A DNA stretch of 64,000 nucleotides. Origin: Phyllobacterium endophyticum. Its GTDB lineage: Bacteria > Pseudomonadota > Alphaproteobacteria > Rhizobiales > Rhizobiaceae. Every line of letters starts with the position of its first letter. Position 1 is the first letter of the stretch. The DNA is taken from positions 1 through 64,000 of the forward strand of contig NZ_PGGN01000006.1 in NCBI RefSeq assembly GCF_003010935.1. Reading direction: 5' to 3'. Position numbers and translations under genes: made by a program. Shown here piece by piece: positions 19,740 to 32,125 of the stretch. The notes below the pieces were generated by a model. That model was not told the DNA's origin. It searched no databases and was given only the letters and a program-made list of their open reading frames with translations.

Positions 19740-20147
19740 TTACAGGAGATCGACCAAGAACGGGATAAGTGGAATATCCGCGGGCGGCATCGGATAATCG
19801 CGCATATCCCTGGGACGGACCCATTTGAGAACCTGCCCCTCCATCCCACGCGGAATTCCCTCATAGCGCCGGCAGATGAACAATGGCATCAAAAGGTGAA
19901 ACGTTTCGTAAGTATGACTGGCAAAGGTCAGCGGCGCCAGGCAGGCGGGTTTGACGACAATGCCAAGTTCTTCGTGCAACTCGCGTATCAGGCATTCTTC
20001 CGGTGTTTCACCCGGGTCCATCTTGCCGCCCGGAAACTCCCAGAGTCCGGCAAGCGTCTTGCCTTCGGGGCGCTGCGTCAACAGAACCCTGCCGTCAGCG
20101 TCAACCAGCGCACAGGCTGTCACCAGCAGGATCGGGTGCTCGCTCAT
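19740..20147 (-). CDS. mutT: Nudix hydrolase MutT (8-oxo-dGTP diphosphatase)
   Basis: 135-aa Nudix enzyme that cleans oxidised nucleotides from the pool. The Nudix box is complete: GGKMDPGETPEECLIRELHE then ELGI. VTACALVDADGRVLLTQRP is the typical MutT start strand. The frame extends to 20279, but ATG 20147 overlaps the GNAT stop by 4 bp and gives the right length. End of the parvulin-argJ-GNAT-mutT run. Confidence 0.93.
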   Translation of the reverse strand: MSEHPILLVTACALVDADGRVLLTQRPEGKTLAGLWEFPGGKMDPGETPEECLIRELHEELGIVVKPACLAPLTFASHTYETFHLLMPLFICRRYEGIPRGMEGQVLKWVRPRDMRDYPMPPADIPLIPFLVDLL

Positions 20148-20896
20148 GTCTCTGGAGCCCGCCTGTAAGCATAGCGATAGGCTTCCCTGAACCCCATCTG
20201 CTCGTAGAGTGCAATTGCCCCGGTATTCGCCATTTCTACCTGTAGCCAAGCCTTCTTCGCGCCTTGCTGGAGGGCCCATTTCAAAGCTGATTTTATGATG
20301 GTGCGTCCGAGCCCCACACGTCGGCGGCTTGCCGCCGTTCCGATGTTGAAGAGGCCGGCCAAGGCGCCGTCCTGAACGCAGATTGCCGTTGAAACCGGCA
20401 AGGCCCCTTCTTCGATGACGAATAATCCCTTGCTTGGGCGAATTGCGTTGATCACTTCGAACAGGCCGGGCTTGAGCGCTGGATCATCATTCTGAACCTC
20501 GAGCGCAGCATCGATGAAACGGCCTATGTCCTTTAGTGGAATTTGATCCAGTGCATCGCCAAGCTCGATCTCGCTCAGATCAGCCGCCATGACCATTGAT
20601 TCGTCGAACCTTATCCAGCCCAACTCGTTCAGATAGCTGTCGAGCGCTTCGGGCGCGAGCGGCGATTGACGGAAGATCGGCGGGCGGCCATAAGCGCGAA
20701 AGCGCTGCGCTGCACGTGTGACGCGCTGTTCCATATTATCCGTGTCGCCGGGGTCAAGCGGGTTGACCGAATTGAGGCGTTTGGACGGGTGGCTGGCTGT
20801 CATTCTGATGGCCCAGCTCCCATCATAATGGACGGAGGATGCCGGCCACGACCGGAATCCTACCGCCTCGAACTGTCTGATCTGGGCTAATTGCAT
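20144..20896 (-). CDS. GNAT family N-acetyltransferase
   Basis: 250 aa with a C-terminal GNAT fold. Acetyl-CoA motif A is seen as AASRRRVGLGRTIIKSALKW, and motif B as MANTGAIALYEQMGF. The N-terminal half is less conserved and may be a degenerate second GNAT domain. Acceptor unknown. The gene overlaps mutT by 4 bp and follows argJ by 92 bp on the same strand; this argJ-GNAT-mutT order is common in rhizobia. Confidence 0.88.
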   Translation of the reverse strand: MQLAQIRQFEAVGFRSWPASSVHYDGSWAIRMTASHPSKRLNSVNPLDPGDTDNMEQRVTRAAQRFRAYGRPPIFRQSPLAPEALDSYLNELGWIRFDESMVMAADLSEIELGDALDQIPLKDIGRFIDAALEVQNDDPALKPGLFEVINAIRPSKGLFVIEEGALPVSTAICVQDGALAGLFNIGTAASRRRVGLGRTIIKSALKWALQQGAKKAWLQVEMANTGAIALYEQMGFREAYRYAYRRAPET

Positions 20897-20988
20897 GCGC
20901 GATCCTTGTTAAAGCCCAAACGAAAATCCGTCACCGAAGCGCAGATAAACGCCATTTGCAGCCCGTCATGGCTGATGTCTTTGGGCTT

Positions 20989-22230
20989 TCAGCTGCGATA
21001 ATCGCCATTGATCGCCACATATTCCTTGGTCAGATCGCAAGTCCAGACCGTGGCCTTGCCTTTGCCGAGGCCAATGTCGACGCTTATCTTTATCTCATCG
21101 TTCTTCATGTAAGCGGAGGTGGCGGCTTCCGAATAGTCGGGGTCGCGCTCGCCTTCGCGAGCAACACGTATCTCCCCGAACGAGATTGCCAGTCGGTCGC
21201 GGTCTGCCGGTTCGCCAGCCTTGCCGACAGCCATCACGATGCGCCCCCAATTGGCATCCTCGCCGGCAGCCGCAGTCTTGACCAGCGGGGAATTGGCAAT
21301 CGACAGGGCAATCCGCTTGGCCGATCGCGACGATGTTGCACCCGTGACACTGATTTCCAGCATCTTGCGTGCACCCTCCCCGTCCCTCACCACCTGCAGC
21401 GCAAGATCCTTCAGCACGCGGTCCAGCGCCTTGGCAAAAGGCTTGAGACGCTTGTCCTTGAGCTTTGTCACAGGTTCTGCACCGCGCTCGGCAGCCGATC
21501 CGGTTGCGAACAGAAGCAACGTGTCCGACGTCGAGGTATCGCTGTCGACAGTCACCGAATTGAAGCTCTTGCCGACGGATTTGGACAGTAATCGCTGCAG
21601 GACGTCTGCCGCAATGGGTGCATCGGTCGCAACGAATGAAAGCATTGTCGCCATGTCGGGAGCAATCATGCCCGCACCCTTGGCGATGCCGTTGATCGTC
21701 ACCGGAACGCCGCCAAGAAGGACAGTTTCTGTCGAGAGTTTAGGGAACGTATCCGTCGTCATGATGGCGCTTGCAGCGTCTGGCCAGCGGTCGGCAACCG
21801 CGTTGTTCACCATGTCCGCCAGGAGGTGGCTGAACTTGCCGGCGTCGAGCGGCTCGCCGATCACGCCCGTCGAGGCCAAAAAGATACTGTGGGGCTTGGC
21901 CCCCACGGCTTTTGCAGCCGCAGCGGCAGTCATTTTAGCGGACTCGCGCCCCTTTTTTCCGGTAAAGGCATTGGCATTGCCGGAATTCACCACGACCGCG
22001 CGCGCCGTTCCGCCTTCGAGACTGGCCCGGCAGAAATCCACTGCCGCGGAAGGGCATTTTGACCGCGTGAATACGCCGGCAACTGCCGTTGGCCTGTCGA
22101 ATACAATGAGCAGCACATCCGTGCGACCCTTGTACTTTATTCCGGCCTCCGCGGTGGCGATCCGCACGCCCTGGATGCCCGGCATTGAAGGATAGTGTTT
22201 TGGAGCAAGCGGAGAGACGGATGCGGACAT
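20989..22230 (-). CDS. argJ: Bifunctional ornithine acetyltransferase / N-acetylglutamate synthase ArgJ
   Basis: Arginine synthesis: moves the acetyl group from N-acetylornithine to glutamate, and may also use acetyl-CoA (413 aa). It self-cleaves before a threonine, here T195 in [11 protein letters not shown], giving alpha and beta chains. The GNANAFTG segment is also typical. The frame reaches 22305, but ATG 22230 gives the family's N-terminus ([18 protein letters not shown]). Second gene of the parvulin-argJ-GNAT-mutT run. Confidence 0.96.
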   Translation of the reverse strand: MSASVSPLAPKHYPSMPGIQGVRIATAEAGIKYKGRTDVLLIVFDRPTAVAGVFTRSKCPSAAVDFCRASLEGGTARAVVVNSGNANAFTGKKGRESAKMTAAAAAKAVGAKPHSIFLASTGVIGEPLDAGKFSHLLADMVNNAVADRWPDAASAIMTTDTFPKLSTETVLLGGVPVTINGIAKGAGMIAPDMATMLSFVATDAPIAADVLQRLLSKSVGKSFNSVTVDSDTSTSDTLLLFATGSAAERGAEPVTKLKDKRLKPFAKALDRVLKDLALQVVRDGEGARKMLEISVTGATSSRSAKRIALSIANSPLVKTAAAGEDANWGRIVMAVGKAGEPADRDRLAISFGEIRVAREGERDPDYSEAATSAYMKNDEIKISVDIGLGKGKATVWTCDLTKEYVAINGDYRS

Positions 22231-22270
22231 GGGGGCCTCGCAAGGGTTGACGAAGTGGGCGCTGATCGTC

Positions 22271-22293
22271 TCTCCCCCACATACGGGGGGAGA
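22271..22293. repeat. C-rich/G-rich hairpin between parvulin gene and argJ
   Basis: TCTCCCCC and GGGGGGAGA flank a 6-nt loop, then ATAAG. Same kind as the arms of the composite repeats at 41.5, 51.1 and 63.55 kb. It could slow transcription between the two genes. Confidence 0.55.
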
Positions 22294-22309
22294 TAAGCCA
22301 GGCATTGTA

Positions 22310-23245
22310 TTATTGCTGGGCTTCGGTTGCGGCCTTGATGGCAGCGCCCGTCGCAGGATCCGCGAATTCGACCTTCAGGTCGCCGCGTTCCTTCTTGACC
22401 AGTTCCATGTAGCGTTCGCGAATGAGGATCGACTTGACCTGATCCTTGACCTGATCGAACGCCGGCGGCTGCTGGGTACGCTTGTCCTCAAGCTTGATGA
22501 TGTGAAAGCCGAACTGGCTCTGGACCGGCGTTTCAGTATATTTGCCAATTTCAAGCGCGTTCGCCGCCTTTTCGAATTCAGGCACCATCTGGCCCGGTCC
22601 GAAGTAGCCGAGATCGCCGCCCTGTGCGGCAGAGCCGTCGGTCGACTTCTCCTTGGCGACATCTTCAAATTTCGCTCCGCCATCCAGCTGCTTGATGATG
22701 GCCTCGGCTTCCTCCTTCGTCTTCACCAGAATGTGACGGGCGCGGACTTCGCTTTGCGGAGGCATCGCAGCGATCTCCTTGTCGTAGCGTGCACGAATAT
22801 CGGCATCGGTGATCTTGTCGACAACCTGCTGCTTGAAGTAGTCATTGTGAAGCGCACGATCCTTCAGGAACTCCAGTCGCGACTTGAATTCAGGCGTCTG
22901 GTCAAGCTTCTCGGCTTCAGCTTTTGCTGCAAGTGACTTGATGTCGATAATGGCTGCCAGGGCGGCCAAACGCCGCTGATCATCGGGCAGCTTCGCGAAT
23001 TGTGGGTCGAGGTCCGTGGAAATCTGGTCGACTTCCTTGTTGGTGATATTGATACCGCCGATTGTTGCCAGAACCTTGTCGGGATCTGATTTGGCTGCAT
23101 CTGTCTTTGCCGCATCCGGTTTCGCGGGTTCCGGTGTGGCCGCATCCTGGGCCATTGCCCAATTCTGGGGCAGTATCACGGGGGAAATACCGGTTAAAAG
23201 GGCAGTGACAGTCATTAATGAAAGGGTCTTACGCAATTGGTTCAT
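22310..23245 (-). CDS. Parvulin-type peptidyl-prolyl cis-trans isomerase
   Basis: Periplasmic folding factor (311 aa). Signal peptide [19 protein letters not shown], with a likely cut after AMA. A SurA-like helical N-terminal part is followed by the PpiC rotamase domain (about 165-265): [46 protein letters not shown]. It is expected to help outer membrane or secreted proteins fold. It is divergent from secA, the export motor, with 267 bp between. The Ala/Lys/Asp-rich linker after the signal ([20 protein letters not shown]) is low complexity. Confidence 0.93.
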   Translation of the reverse strand: MNQLRKTLSLMTVTALLTGISPVILPQNWAMAQDAATPEPAKPDAAKTDAAKSDPDKVLATIGGINITNKEVDQISTDLDPQFAKLPDDQRRLAALAAIIDIKSLAAKAEAEKLDQTPEFKSRLEFLKDRALHNDYFKQQVVDKITDADIRARYDKEIAAMPPQSEVRARHILVKTKEEAEAIIKQLDGGAKFEDVAKEKSTDGSAAQGGDLGYFGPGQMVPEFEKAANALEIGKYTETPVQSQFGFHIIKLEDKRTQQPPAFDQVKDQVKSILIRERYMELVKKERGDLKVEFADPATGAAIKAATEAQQ

Positions 23246-23512
23246 GGGTCAATTTCTCCTTGGGAGGACCGGTACGGGCTATGAATACGGCAGAATTTTG
23301 CCACGAGGCTGCGATTGATCGCTTGTCGCTCCACATTGACATAATTCGTGCCCCCTCTTATCTGTCCATCGGCTTTGCGTCCAGATAGCTTGGGATCAGA
23401 TCGACTTATACCTTGGACTTGATGTCCACATTGTATCGGCTCTTTCATTTCGCGCTGTTTTGACGCCTCAAATACCAGAATAGCTGGCAAAACGTATAAG
23501 AGAGGACCAGGG

Positions 23513-26239
<2,727 letters not shown>

Positions 26240-26251
26240 TCGCCAATGAGC

Positions 26252-26282
26252 AAAAGGCCGCGTTTTCACAGCGCGGCTTTTT
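26252..26282 (+). terminator. Rho-independent terminator of secA
   Basis: GCCGCG (26257-26262) and CGCGGC (26272-26277) pair, with flanking A and T runs ending in TTTTT. It starts 12 bp after the secA stop. Confidence 0.8.
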
Positions 26283-26363
26283 CCTTTCCCGTGCAGGTTA
26301 CCATCCACTTTCCGAACCGTTTCTAAAGGTTTACGCATTAATAGGTCCGGGTATCGGAAACGA

Positions 26364-27797
26364 GTGGAGCTGCCTTTGCGAATCTCTGCGGTTAAAGCTG
26401 CAGACCGGTTTTTGCCTGACAAACTGTCCCGGCGGCTCGGTCCTTGGCTCTTGCGGATTGATCGGCTGTTCGACGGCTCTAGCGAGCATGCCGCGGCCCA
26501 GCGCGTATCGCTGATCGCCTTTACCATCCGCATCGTCAGTGCAGCGATCGCACTTGTCTCCCAGGTTATCTTTGCCCGCTGGATGGGCCAGTTCGAATAC
26601 GGGATTTTTGTCCTTGTCTGGGTGACTGTCGTCATCCTCGGCAATCTCTCCTGTCTTGGTTTCCAGACAAGCGTCATCCGCTTCGTCCCCGAATATCTGG
26701 AACGAGGGGAGCTCGATCATCTGCGAGGTATTCTGCTGACGAGCAAGCTCTTCGCCGTTGGACTGACGACCTGCGTCGCTATTGTCGGTGCCGTCGGTGT
26801 CTATTACTTCCGCAATGCAATCGAATCCTACTACGTCGCTCCCTTCATCATCGGCTTCATATGCCTTCCTATGATTGCGCTTGGCGACACGCTGGATGGC
26901 ACTGCCAGGTCGCGGTCATGGGCCCTTGTCGCGCTTACACCTACCTATATCATCCGCCCGATCCTCGCTCTCCTGGTCATGACCATCGCGCACGCAAGCG
27001 GGTTCGCGCCAACGGCGATGACCGCGATCGTCTCTGCGATCATTGCGACTTACATGACCACGCTGATGCAGCTTTTTGTCGTCAACCGCCGGTTCATGGC
27101 GGTCGTCTCGCCTGGGTCAAGGACAATCCGCTTCGGCGAGTGGTTCGCTGTCTCGCTGCCGATCTTCCTGGTCGAGGGCTTCTTCTTCCTTTTGACCAAT
27201 GCCGACGTGCTGATGGTCGGCCGCTTCCTGGAGCCTGACAAGGTCGCGACGTATTTTGCCACCGTAAAGCTGCTGGCGCTTGTGCATTTCGTCTATTTCT
27301 CGGTCAAGGCCGGTGCCGCTCAGCGCTATTCCGAGCTGATGCACACCCACGACCATGCCCAGCTAGCGCAATTCGCCCGCGATACCGCGCGGTGGACCTT
27401 CTGGCCCTCATTGGCCATGGCGATCATTCTTCTCATCCTGGGCAAACCGCTGCTCCTGCTTTTTGGCGCCCAGTTTACCGACGGTTACCCTCTTTTGTTT
27501 GTCCTAGTGGTCGGCGTCGTCGCCCGGGCTTCCGTTGGGCCGGCAGAGAGCCTTCTGAACATGGCCGGCAAACAGAAAATCTGTGCGTCCGTGTATGCGC
27601 TCACACTGATTGTTAACATCTGTCTCAGCATTCTGCTGATACCAGTCTACGGGCTCCCCGGCGCTGCTTTTGCCACGGCATTCTCGATGGTGTTCGAAGC
27701 AGTGACGCTGGCGCTGACCGTTTACAGTCGTTTGAACATTGCGATGTTCGTTTTTGCCGGCAGAGCCCGCACGGGCGCGGCCAAGGAAGAAGTCTGA
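26364..27797 (+). CDS. Polysaccharide flippase / lipid-linked oligosaccharide exporter (MOP superfamily)
   Basis: 477-aa integral membrane protein with 12-14 predicted helices. The Wzx/MATE-like N-terminal part begins near residue 55 (RVSLIAFTIRIVSAAIALVS, FARWMGQFEYGIFVLVW). Such proteins flip lipid-linked sugars across the inner membrane. Start is uncertain: GTG 26364, or TTG 26376 with GGAG six bases upstream. Its stop overlaps the start of the next gene (TGATG), so the unit is translationally coupled. The three-gene set suggests export of a surface glycan. Confidence 0.85.
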   Translation: MELPLRISAVKAADRFLPDKLSRRLGPWLLRIDRLFDGSSEHAAAQRVSLIAFTIRIVSAAIALVSQVIFARWMGQFEYGIFVLVWVTVVILGNLSCLGFQTSVIRFVPEYLERGELDHLRGILLTSKLFAVGLTTCVAIVGAVGVYYFRNAIESYYVAPFIIGFICLPMIALGDTLDGTARSRSWALVALTPTYIIRPILALLVMTIAHASGFAPTAMTAIVSAIIATYMTTLMQLFVVNRRFMAVVSPGSRTIRFGEWFAVSLPIFLVEGFFFLLTNADVLMVGRFLEPDKVATYFATVKLLALVHFVYFSVKAGAAQRYSELMHTHDHAQLAQFARDTARWTFWPSLAMAIILLILGKPLLLLFGAQFTDGYPLLFVLVVGVVARASVGPAESLLNMAGKQKICASVYALTLIVNICLSILLIPVYGLPGAAFATAFSMVFEAVTLALTVYSRLNIAMFVFAGRARTGAAKEEV

Positions 27798-29080
27798 TGG
27801 CAGCAACACCGCTTCTCGAAGAATTGGCCGGAGGCCCCTCCTCGCAGATACTCTCGCAGCTCTCGGGGTTCGAATCGCATGAGGCGGCCAAGCAACTCGA
27901 GGAAACGCTGGGCACACGCGCCGTTCCGCGCAAGCTTTCCGTCTACTCGGCCTCGGCCGGTTTCGAATTGCTGGAGGAACTCGAATATCTGACCTACCGC
28001 ACGATCGAGCCGAACATCTTCTTCAATCCGCGCTTCCTCGCCCCCGCCATGCCGCGCCTTGACGACCGGCAGGTCCGTTTCATGGTCATGCGCGACGAAA
28101 ACGACGTGAAGAGCCGCCTGCGCTTCCTCATGCCCTATACGATCGAGCGTCCGGGTTTCAACGTCACGGCTTCCATTATCCGCGCCTGGGCCACACCATT
28201 CGGACCGCAAGGCACGCCGCTGATCGATCGGGATGATCCTGTCGGCGTCATCAACGATCTGTTCGACATGCTGGCGCGCAAGCACTTGAAGTTCCCGGAA
28301 ATCCTTGTCCTTCCTGACATGCTGCTCAACCGGACTGTGGCGCAACTGATCCGCTCCATCGCCCTGGACCGCAACCTCCCGCTGATGACTGTCAACCAGA
28401 TCGAACGCCCCTTCCTCGAAAGTACCAGGGAGGGTTCAGAGTATCTCCGTGACGCCATTGGCGCCAAACATGCCAAAGAATACCGGCGGTTATGGCGCCG
28501 TCTCGCCGAAAAAGGCAAGCTGACCTATAGTGTCGCTCGAAGCGAAGAAGAAATTCGGGCTCGGCTGGAAGATTTTCTCGTTCTTGAAGCGAGCGGCTGG
28601 AAGGGCCAGCGCGGCTCGGCAATGGCGGTCGATAGGTTCCGCGCAGCGTTTGCCCGTGAGGCAGTCAACAACCTGGCGGCCCGCGATCTCGCCCGCATCC
28701 ACACACTCGAACTCGATGGCAAGGTCATTGCCGTTCTCGTGGTCTTTGTCGAAGCTGGCGAAGCCTGGACGTGGAAAACCGCCTATGACGAGAGCCTGGC
28801 GGCTTATTCGCCCGGGGTCCTCCTGATGATCGAGATGCTGAAAAACCACCTGGATGATCCGAATATCGAGCGCACCGATTCATGCGCCGTTCCCGACCAC
28901 CCGGTGGTTTCCCGGCTTTTCATGGAGCGCGAGCCGGTCGGGACGCTGGTGATCGGACTGACACCGGCCGCCGACCGTGCAGCCCGGCAGGCAGCTTCAC
29001 AGCTTCACCTCTATCGGCGCACGCAAAATATCGCACGGCTCGTTCGCGAACGCCTCCGCAACATGAGGGGACGTAAGTGA
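27797..29080 (+). CDS. GNAT-fold (BioF2/FemAB-like) acyltransferase
   Basis: 427 aa, no signal peptide. The C-terminal half looks like the BioF2-like/CelD acetyltransferase domain: RRLAEKGKLTYSVARSEEEI, FLVLEASGWKGQRGSAM, IAVLVVFVEAGEAWTWKTAY, YSPGVLLMIEML. Proteins of this kind accompany exopolysaccharide and cellulose loci and may decorate glycans. Coupled by overlap to the flippase upstream and by 4 bp to the channel-like gene downstream. A decayed copy of its 3' end seems to lie at 38.47 kb. Confidence 0.82.
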   Translation: MAATPLLEELAGGPSSQILSQLSGFESHEAAKQLEETLGTRAVPRKLSVYSASAGFELLEELEYLTYRTIEPNIFFNPRFLAPAMPRLDDRQVRFMVMRDENDVKSRLRFLMPYTIERPGFNVTASIIRAWATPFGPQGTPLIDRDDPVGVINDLFDMLARKHLKFPEILVLPDMLLNRTVAQLIRSIALDRNLPLMTVNQIERPFLESTREGSEYLRDAIGAKHAKEYRRLWRRLAEKGKLTYSVARSEEEIRARLEDFLVLEASGWKGQRGSAMAVDRFRAAFAREAVNNLAARDLARIHTLELDGKVIAVLVVFVEAGEAWTWKTAYDESLAAYSPGVLLMIEMLKNHLDDPNIERTDSCAVPDHPVVSRLFMEREPVGTLVIGLTPAADRAARQAASQLHLYRRTQNIARLVRERLRNMRGRK

Positions 29081-29583
29081 TCGGGCTTTCAGCCCCCGAA
29101 CCTGTTCTGGAAATTGCCGTCGGCACCGTGTTCCTGATTGTCATTATCTTCGTTCATGGCGCGGGAATCCGCATCATAAATCGGCGGTTCAGCAAATCCT
29201 GGATACGCATGACCAGGACTACGCCACATTGGCGGCTCAACCTTCTGCTCGCATTGACCATCGCGTCTCTGGTCATCCTGCACTTCGCGGAAACCCTCAT
29301 CTGGGCTATCCCGATCTACGAGCGCGGCGTCATCCCCTCGATGCGGGACAGCTACTACTATGTTCTCGAGAGCTATACCACGCTTGGTGAAGGCAATATC
29401 GCTCTGCCTGACCGCTGGCGTCTGCTGGGGCCGATCATAGCAATATCGGGCTTGTTCACGTTTGGCTGGACCGCAAGCATTCTCGTCAGCATCATGACGG
29501 AGTTCGGCAGGCTCGACAGGGCACGGGCCAAGGGTTCGGACGACGAAGATCTTTCAGACAACTCGGACCCTGATCTGCGGTAG
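29077..29583 (+). CDS. Two-TM potassium-channel-like membrane protein
   Basis: 168 aa with three hydrophobic segments: 12-29 (IAVGTVFLIVIIFVHGAG), about 50-70, and 119-140. Between the last two is a pore-loop-like stretch, SYYYVLESYTTLGEGNIALP. In K+ channels this position carries T-x-G-Y-G-D; here it is T-L-G-E-G-N. This fits the Ion_trans_2 fold, but ion selectivity cannot be assumed. GTG start, 4-bp overlap with the upstream gene. Acidic C-terminal tail. Third gene of the flippase unit. Confidence 0.7.
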   Translation: MIGLSAPEPVLEIAVGTVFLIVIIFVHGAGIRIINRRFSKSWIRMTRTTPHWRLNLLLALTIASLVILHFAETLIWAIPIYERGVIPSMRDSYYYVLESYTTLGEGNIALPDRWRLLGPIIAISGLFTFGWTASILVSIMTEFGRLDRARAKGSDDEDLSDNSDPDLR

Positions 29584-29625
29584 ATTGCCATGGCGATGCC
29601 CCCGGCGTGGATGCGAAATCGAATA

Positions 29626-29979
29626 TCAGTTCGAATTTTGTCCGCAAAAGCGGGCCGACGCGGTGCCGATTGTCTGAAGGCGGCCGTTGGCCGTGACCGT
29701 GGTCGCGCAAATCGTCGTCCGCGGGTTCCACCAGAATACGGTCTGTCCCTGTTCAACGCCGATTCTGTAACCTCTGGCCTGCATCTGGCCTTTTGCGCTG
29801 GCGACAGGCGCATTCACCAGATCCGCAATGTCCATCGGCGCACCGTTGGAAGCTGTTGCCGTCGCATCCATGCTCGCCGGTACGGCGGATGCGGGCACCG
29901 CGTCAGAATCGTCCCCACTTGATTGACAGCTGACCAGTGTCAGGGCTGAAACGATTGTCATTGCTGCTATGATGCGCAT
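29626..29979 (-). CDS. Hypothetical lipoprotein
   Basis: 117 aa. The signal peptide MRIIAAMTIVSALTLVSC ends in a lipobox (LVSC), so it should be lipid-anchored in the periplasm. An Ala/Ser-rich linker leads to a small domain with two cysteines (TTICATTV, ARFCGQ) that may form a disulfide. No known function. Convergent with the channel-like gene. Confidence 0.75.
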   Translation of the reverse strand: MRIIAAMTIVSALTLVSCQSSGDDSDAVPASAVPASMDATATASNGAPMDIADLVNAPVASAKGQMQARGYRIGVEQGQTVFWWNPRTTICATTVTANGRLQTIGTASARFCGQNSN

Positions 29980-30052
29980 CGATTGCTTCCTCCAGAGGTT
30001 GTTGTGTCGGCATACTTGAGCTGTTTACCCAATCATCGGCGGATCTTCGTAT

Positions 30053-31063
30053 CTATCCTCCACGAACGGGCGCAGGCACGTCGACGCGAATGAGCCTTGA
30101 GAAGTCAGGCGTCAGGCCTGCAGCCGATGCACGTTTGTCGATATGAGCCCGCTCCCGCAGTTCTGACAGCGGCAGGCTTGTGTCGAGTGCTCCATTTTCA
30201 TAGGCATATTCGGGCAGGTAACCGTTCACGATCAGCCGCCAATCAAGCGGAATGGCATCGCCGACCGCCCTTATCATCTTCACGATGGTCGTCGTGCAGT
30301 TCGTCGTTATCGAATTGTAGAATTCCGGCGTCGCCGCCAGCGCATTGGCGTCGACCACATATTCGAGCAGCAGGGCCCGCGCAGCTTCGGGAGAGGCCTT
30401 GAGGCGATAGATTTGCACGTCCTCTCCGCGGAAGTTCGAACGGACACCGACCACGTCTCGCTCGTCAGCGGCGACTATGACCAGGGGATGGCTCTTGAAC
30501 AGATCTGCAACAGGCGAAAACGAGCCGCCGACGCGCCGGCGCACCTCTACCGACCACGCGATATAGTCGTCACCTTCGAAGCCGAAGCTCATCATCACGT
30601 GGGCAATATTCGGATTTCCCCACTGGGACATGAAAAGGTCGGCGGACCTGATCTTTTTCAAGTCGTAGGTTCGTGTGGTCCAACGTTCGACGAAATCGGT
30701 CTTGCCCCGCCATTCAAAGTCGCGGACGTTTGTCAGCGTCAGCAAATCGCCGTCGCGCTCTCCCGTCACCTGCCGGGCCACCTCCGGCGCCCAGTCCGCC
30801 TGCTCAAGCGGCTTTATCGTGCGCCACCATGTCAGTAGCAAGCCGAAGCAAACCAGAAATACGATCAGGGACTGAACACGCAGGCGCGTGAACAGCGCGA
30901 TCACGGTTGCGAGGCCAAGCAGTCCGAACAAGCAGCCGGCAGCAACCCTGAGAGGCTCGGGCAAAGGCAGCCGGAAGTAGAGCGCGGCGACCGCCCAAGC
31001 CGTCGCAAGCATCACGATCGCGCCGAGCATGATCGCGATTGTCACACGCCCCGCGCGCAGCAT
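30053..31063 (-). CDS. DUF4105 (Lnb N-terminal-like periplasmic) membrane protein
   Basis: 336 aa. Three hydrophobic segments in the first 90 residues anchor a periplasmic domain resembling DUF4105, the N-terminal domain of bacterial Lnb: SADLFMSQWGNPNIAHVMMSF, then the conserved N-C-T of SITTNCTTTIVKMI, likely a Cys-based active site with the earlier His. Function unknown. The frame extends to 31210, but ATG 31063 has GGGGGAAG upstream. It follows the EamA permease by 25 bp in the same direction. Confidence 0.85.
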   Translation of the reverse strand: MLRAGRVTIAIMLGAIVMLATAWAVAALYFRLPLPEPLRVAAGCLFGLLGLATVIALFTRLRVQSLIVFLVCFGLLLTWWRTIKPLEQADWAPEVARQVTGERDGDLLTLTNVRDFEWRGKTDFVERWTTRTYDLKKIRSADLFMSQWGNPNIAHVMMSFGFEGDDYIAWSVEVRRRVGGSFSPVADLFKSHPLVIVAADERDVVGVRSNFRGEDVQIYRLKASPEAARALLLEYVVDANALAATPEFYNSITTNCTTTIVKMIRAVGDAIPLDWRLIVNGYLPEYAYENGALDTSLPLSELRERAHIDKRASAAGLTPDFSRLIRVDVPAPVRGG

Positions 31064-31088
31064 CGAACTTCCCCCATAACTGCTGATC

Positions 31089-32069
31089 TTAGCCTCCCGA
31101 GATCGTTTTTGCCGCTGGTTTGCTCGAAGGCTTGAGCAGGATGACGAGTAGCAGACCAACGACGATGATCGCCGCCCCTTCCAGATGATAGGATTGCAGG
31201 CGCTCGCCAAGGATCAGATAGGCGAGCACGGCGGTAAAGATCGTCTGGAGATATAGCAGCACGCCCGCCCGCGCCGCACCCAGTGCTTCAATACTCCAAT
31301 TGAAGAGGTAGTACATCAGCGCCCCGCCCGGAACCGCCACATAGGCCAGCGCGATGAGCCCGCTTGCATCGAGCGCGAAACGGTCCTCGGAAGCCAGTTC
31401 CCAGAGATAGAACGGCAGAGCTGTAAGCGCCGCAGCGCCAAGCAGTACGACAAGGAGCGGCAGACGCTTCAGATCGAATTTCGCGCGGCGAAGCAGCACG
31501 GCATATAGACCGAAGCAAAACGCGCCGGCGACGATCCACAATTCGCCGGGATTGATGTCCAGACGCAAAAGCGCCGCGGGGCTGCCCTTGACGATAATGA
31601 CGACGATCCCGACGAAGGCTATGATCGAGCCGATCACCTGCCAAACTCCCATTGGCTCGCCCAAAATGAAACGGGCGAGGATCATGGTGACGATGGGGAT
31701 CAGGGCCATGATGATGCCTGCCGTGGTGGCGTCGGCATATTTCAGCCCCACGAAAACCAGGCCCTGGCAGATCGCAAGCCCAATCCCACCTACCAAGAGC
31801 AGTTCGAGAAAACGGGCCCGCACGAGCCCGGCCATGGCGTTGAAGTGTCCGTGTACGATCGGTAGCAGGATTGCCCAGGCAATCAGCACGCGCCAGAAGC
31901 ACAGCGCCCAGGGCGGCATCTCCGGAACAACCCATTTTGCCGCAATATAGACGCCGGCCGACAGCAGCCAGCAGAACACTCCCACGGAATAGGCGACTGC
32001 AACTGATTTGCCTCCTACCCCATCCGTCCCGGCTGCGCCATTGTGGATTGCCCAGACATTCATCGCCAT
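31089..32069 (-). CDS. DMT-superfamily (EamA) permease
   Basis: About 326 aa, ten hydrophobic helices in two EamA repeats, inner membrane. Motifs such as CFWRVLIAWAILLPIV and ALGAARAGVLLYLQTIFTAV are typical of the second helix and the repeat end. Substrate unknown. Possible starts lie at 32105, 32069 and 32063 with no clear ribosome binding site; 32069 gives a normal length. Probably co-transcribed with the DUF4105 gene. Confidence 0.85.
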   Translation of the reverse strand: MAMNVWAIHNGAAGTDGVGGKSVAVAYSVGVFCWLLSAGVYIAAKWVVPEMPPWALCFWRVLIAWAILLPIVHGHFNAMAGLVRARFLELLLVGGIGLAICQGLVFVGLKYADATTAGIIMALIPIVTMILARFILGEPMGVWQVIGSIIAFVGIVVIIVKGSPAALLRLDINPGELWIVAGAFCFGLYAVLLRRAKFDLKRLPLLVVLLGAAALTALPFYLWELASEDRFALDASGLIALAYVAVPGGALMYYLFNWSIEALGAARAGVLLYLQTIFTAVLAYLILGERLQSYHLEGAAIIVVGLLLVILLKPSSKPAAKTISGG

Positions 32070-32125
32070 GTCCGAATTATGCCACAGTTCCGGCAACCTG
32101 CACAATTATTGCGGCAGCACTCACG

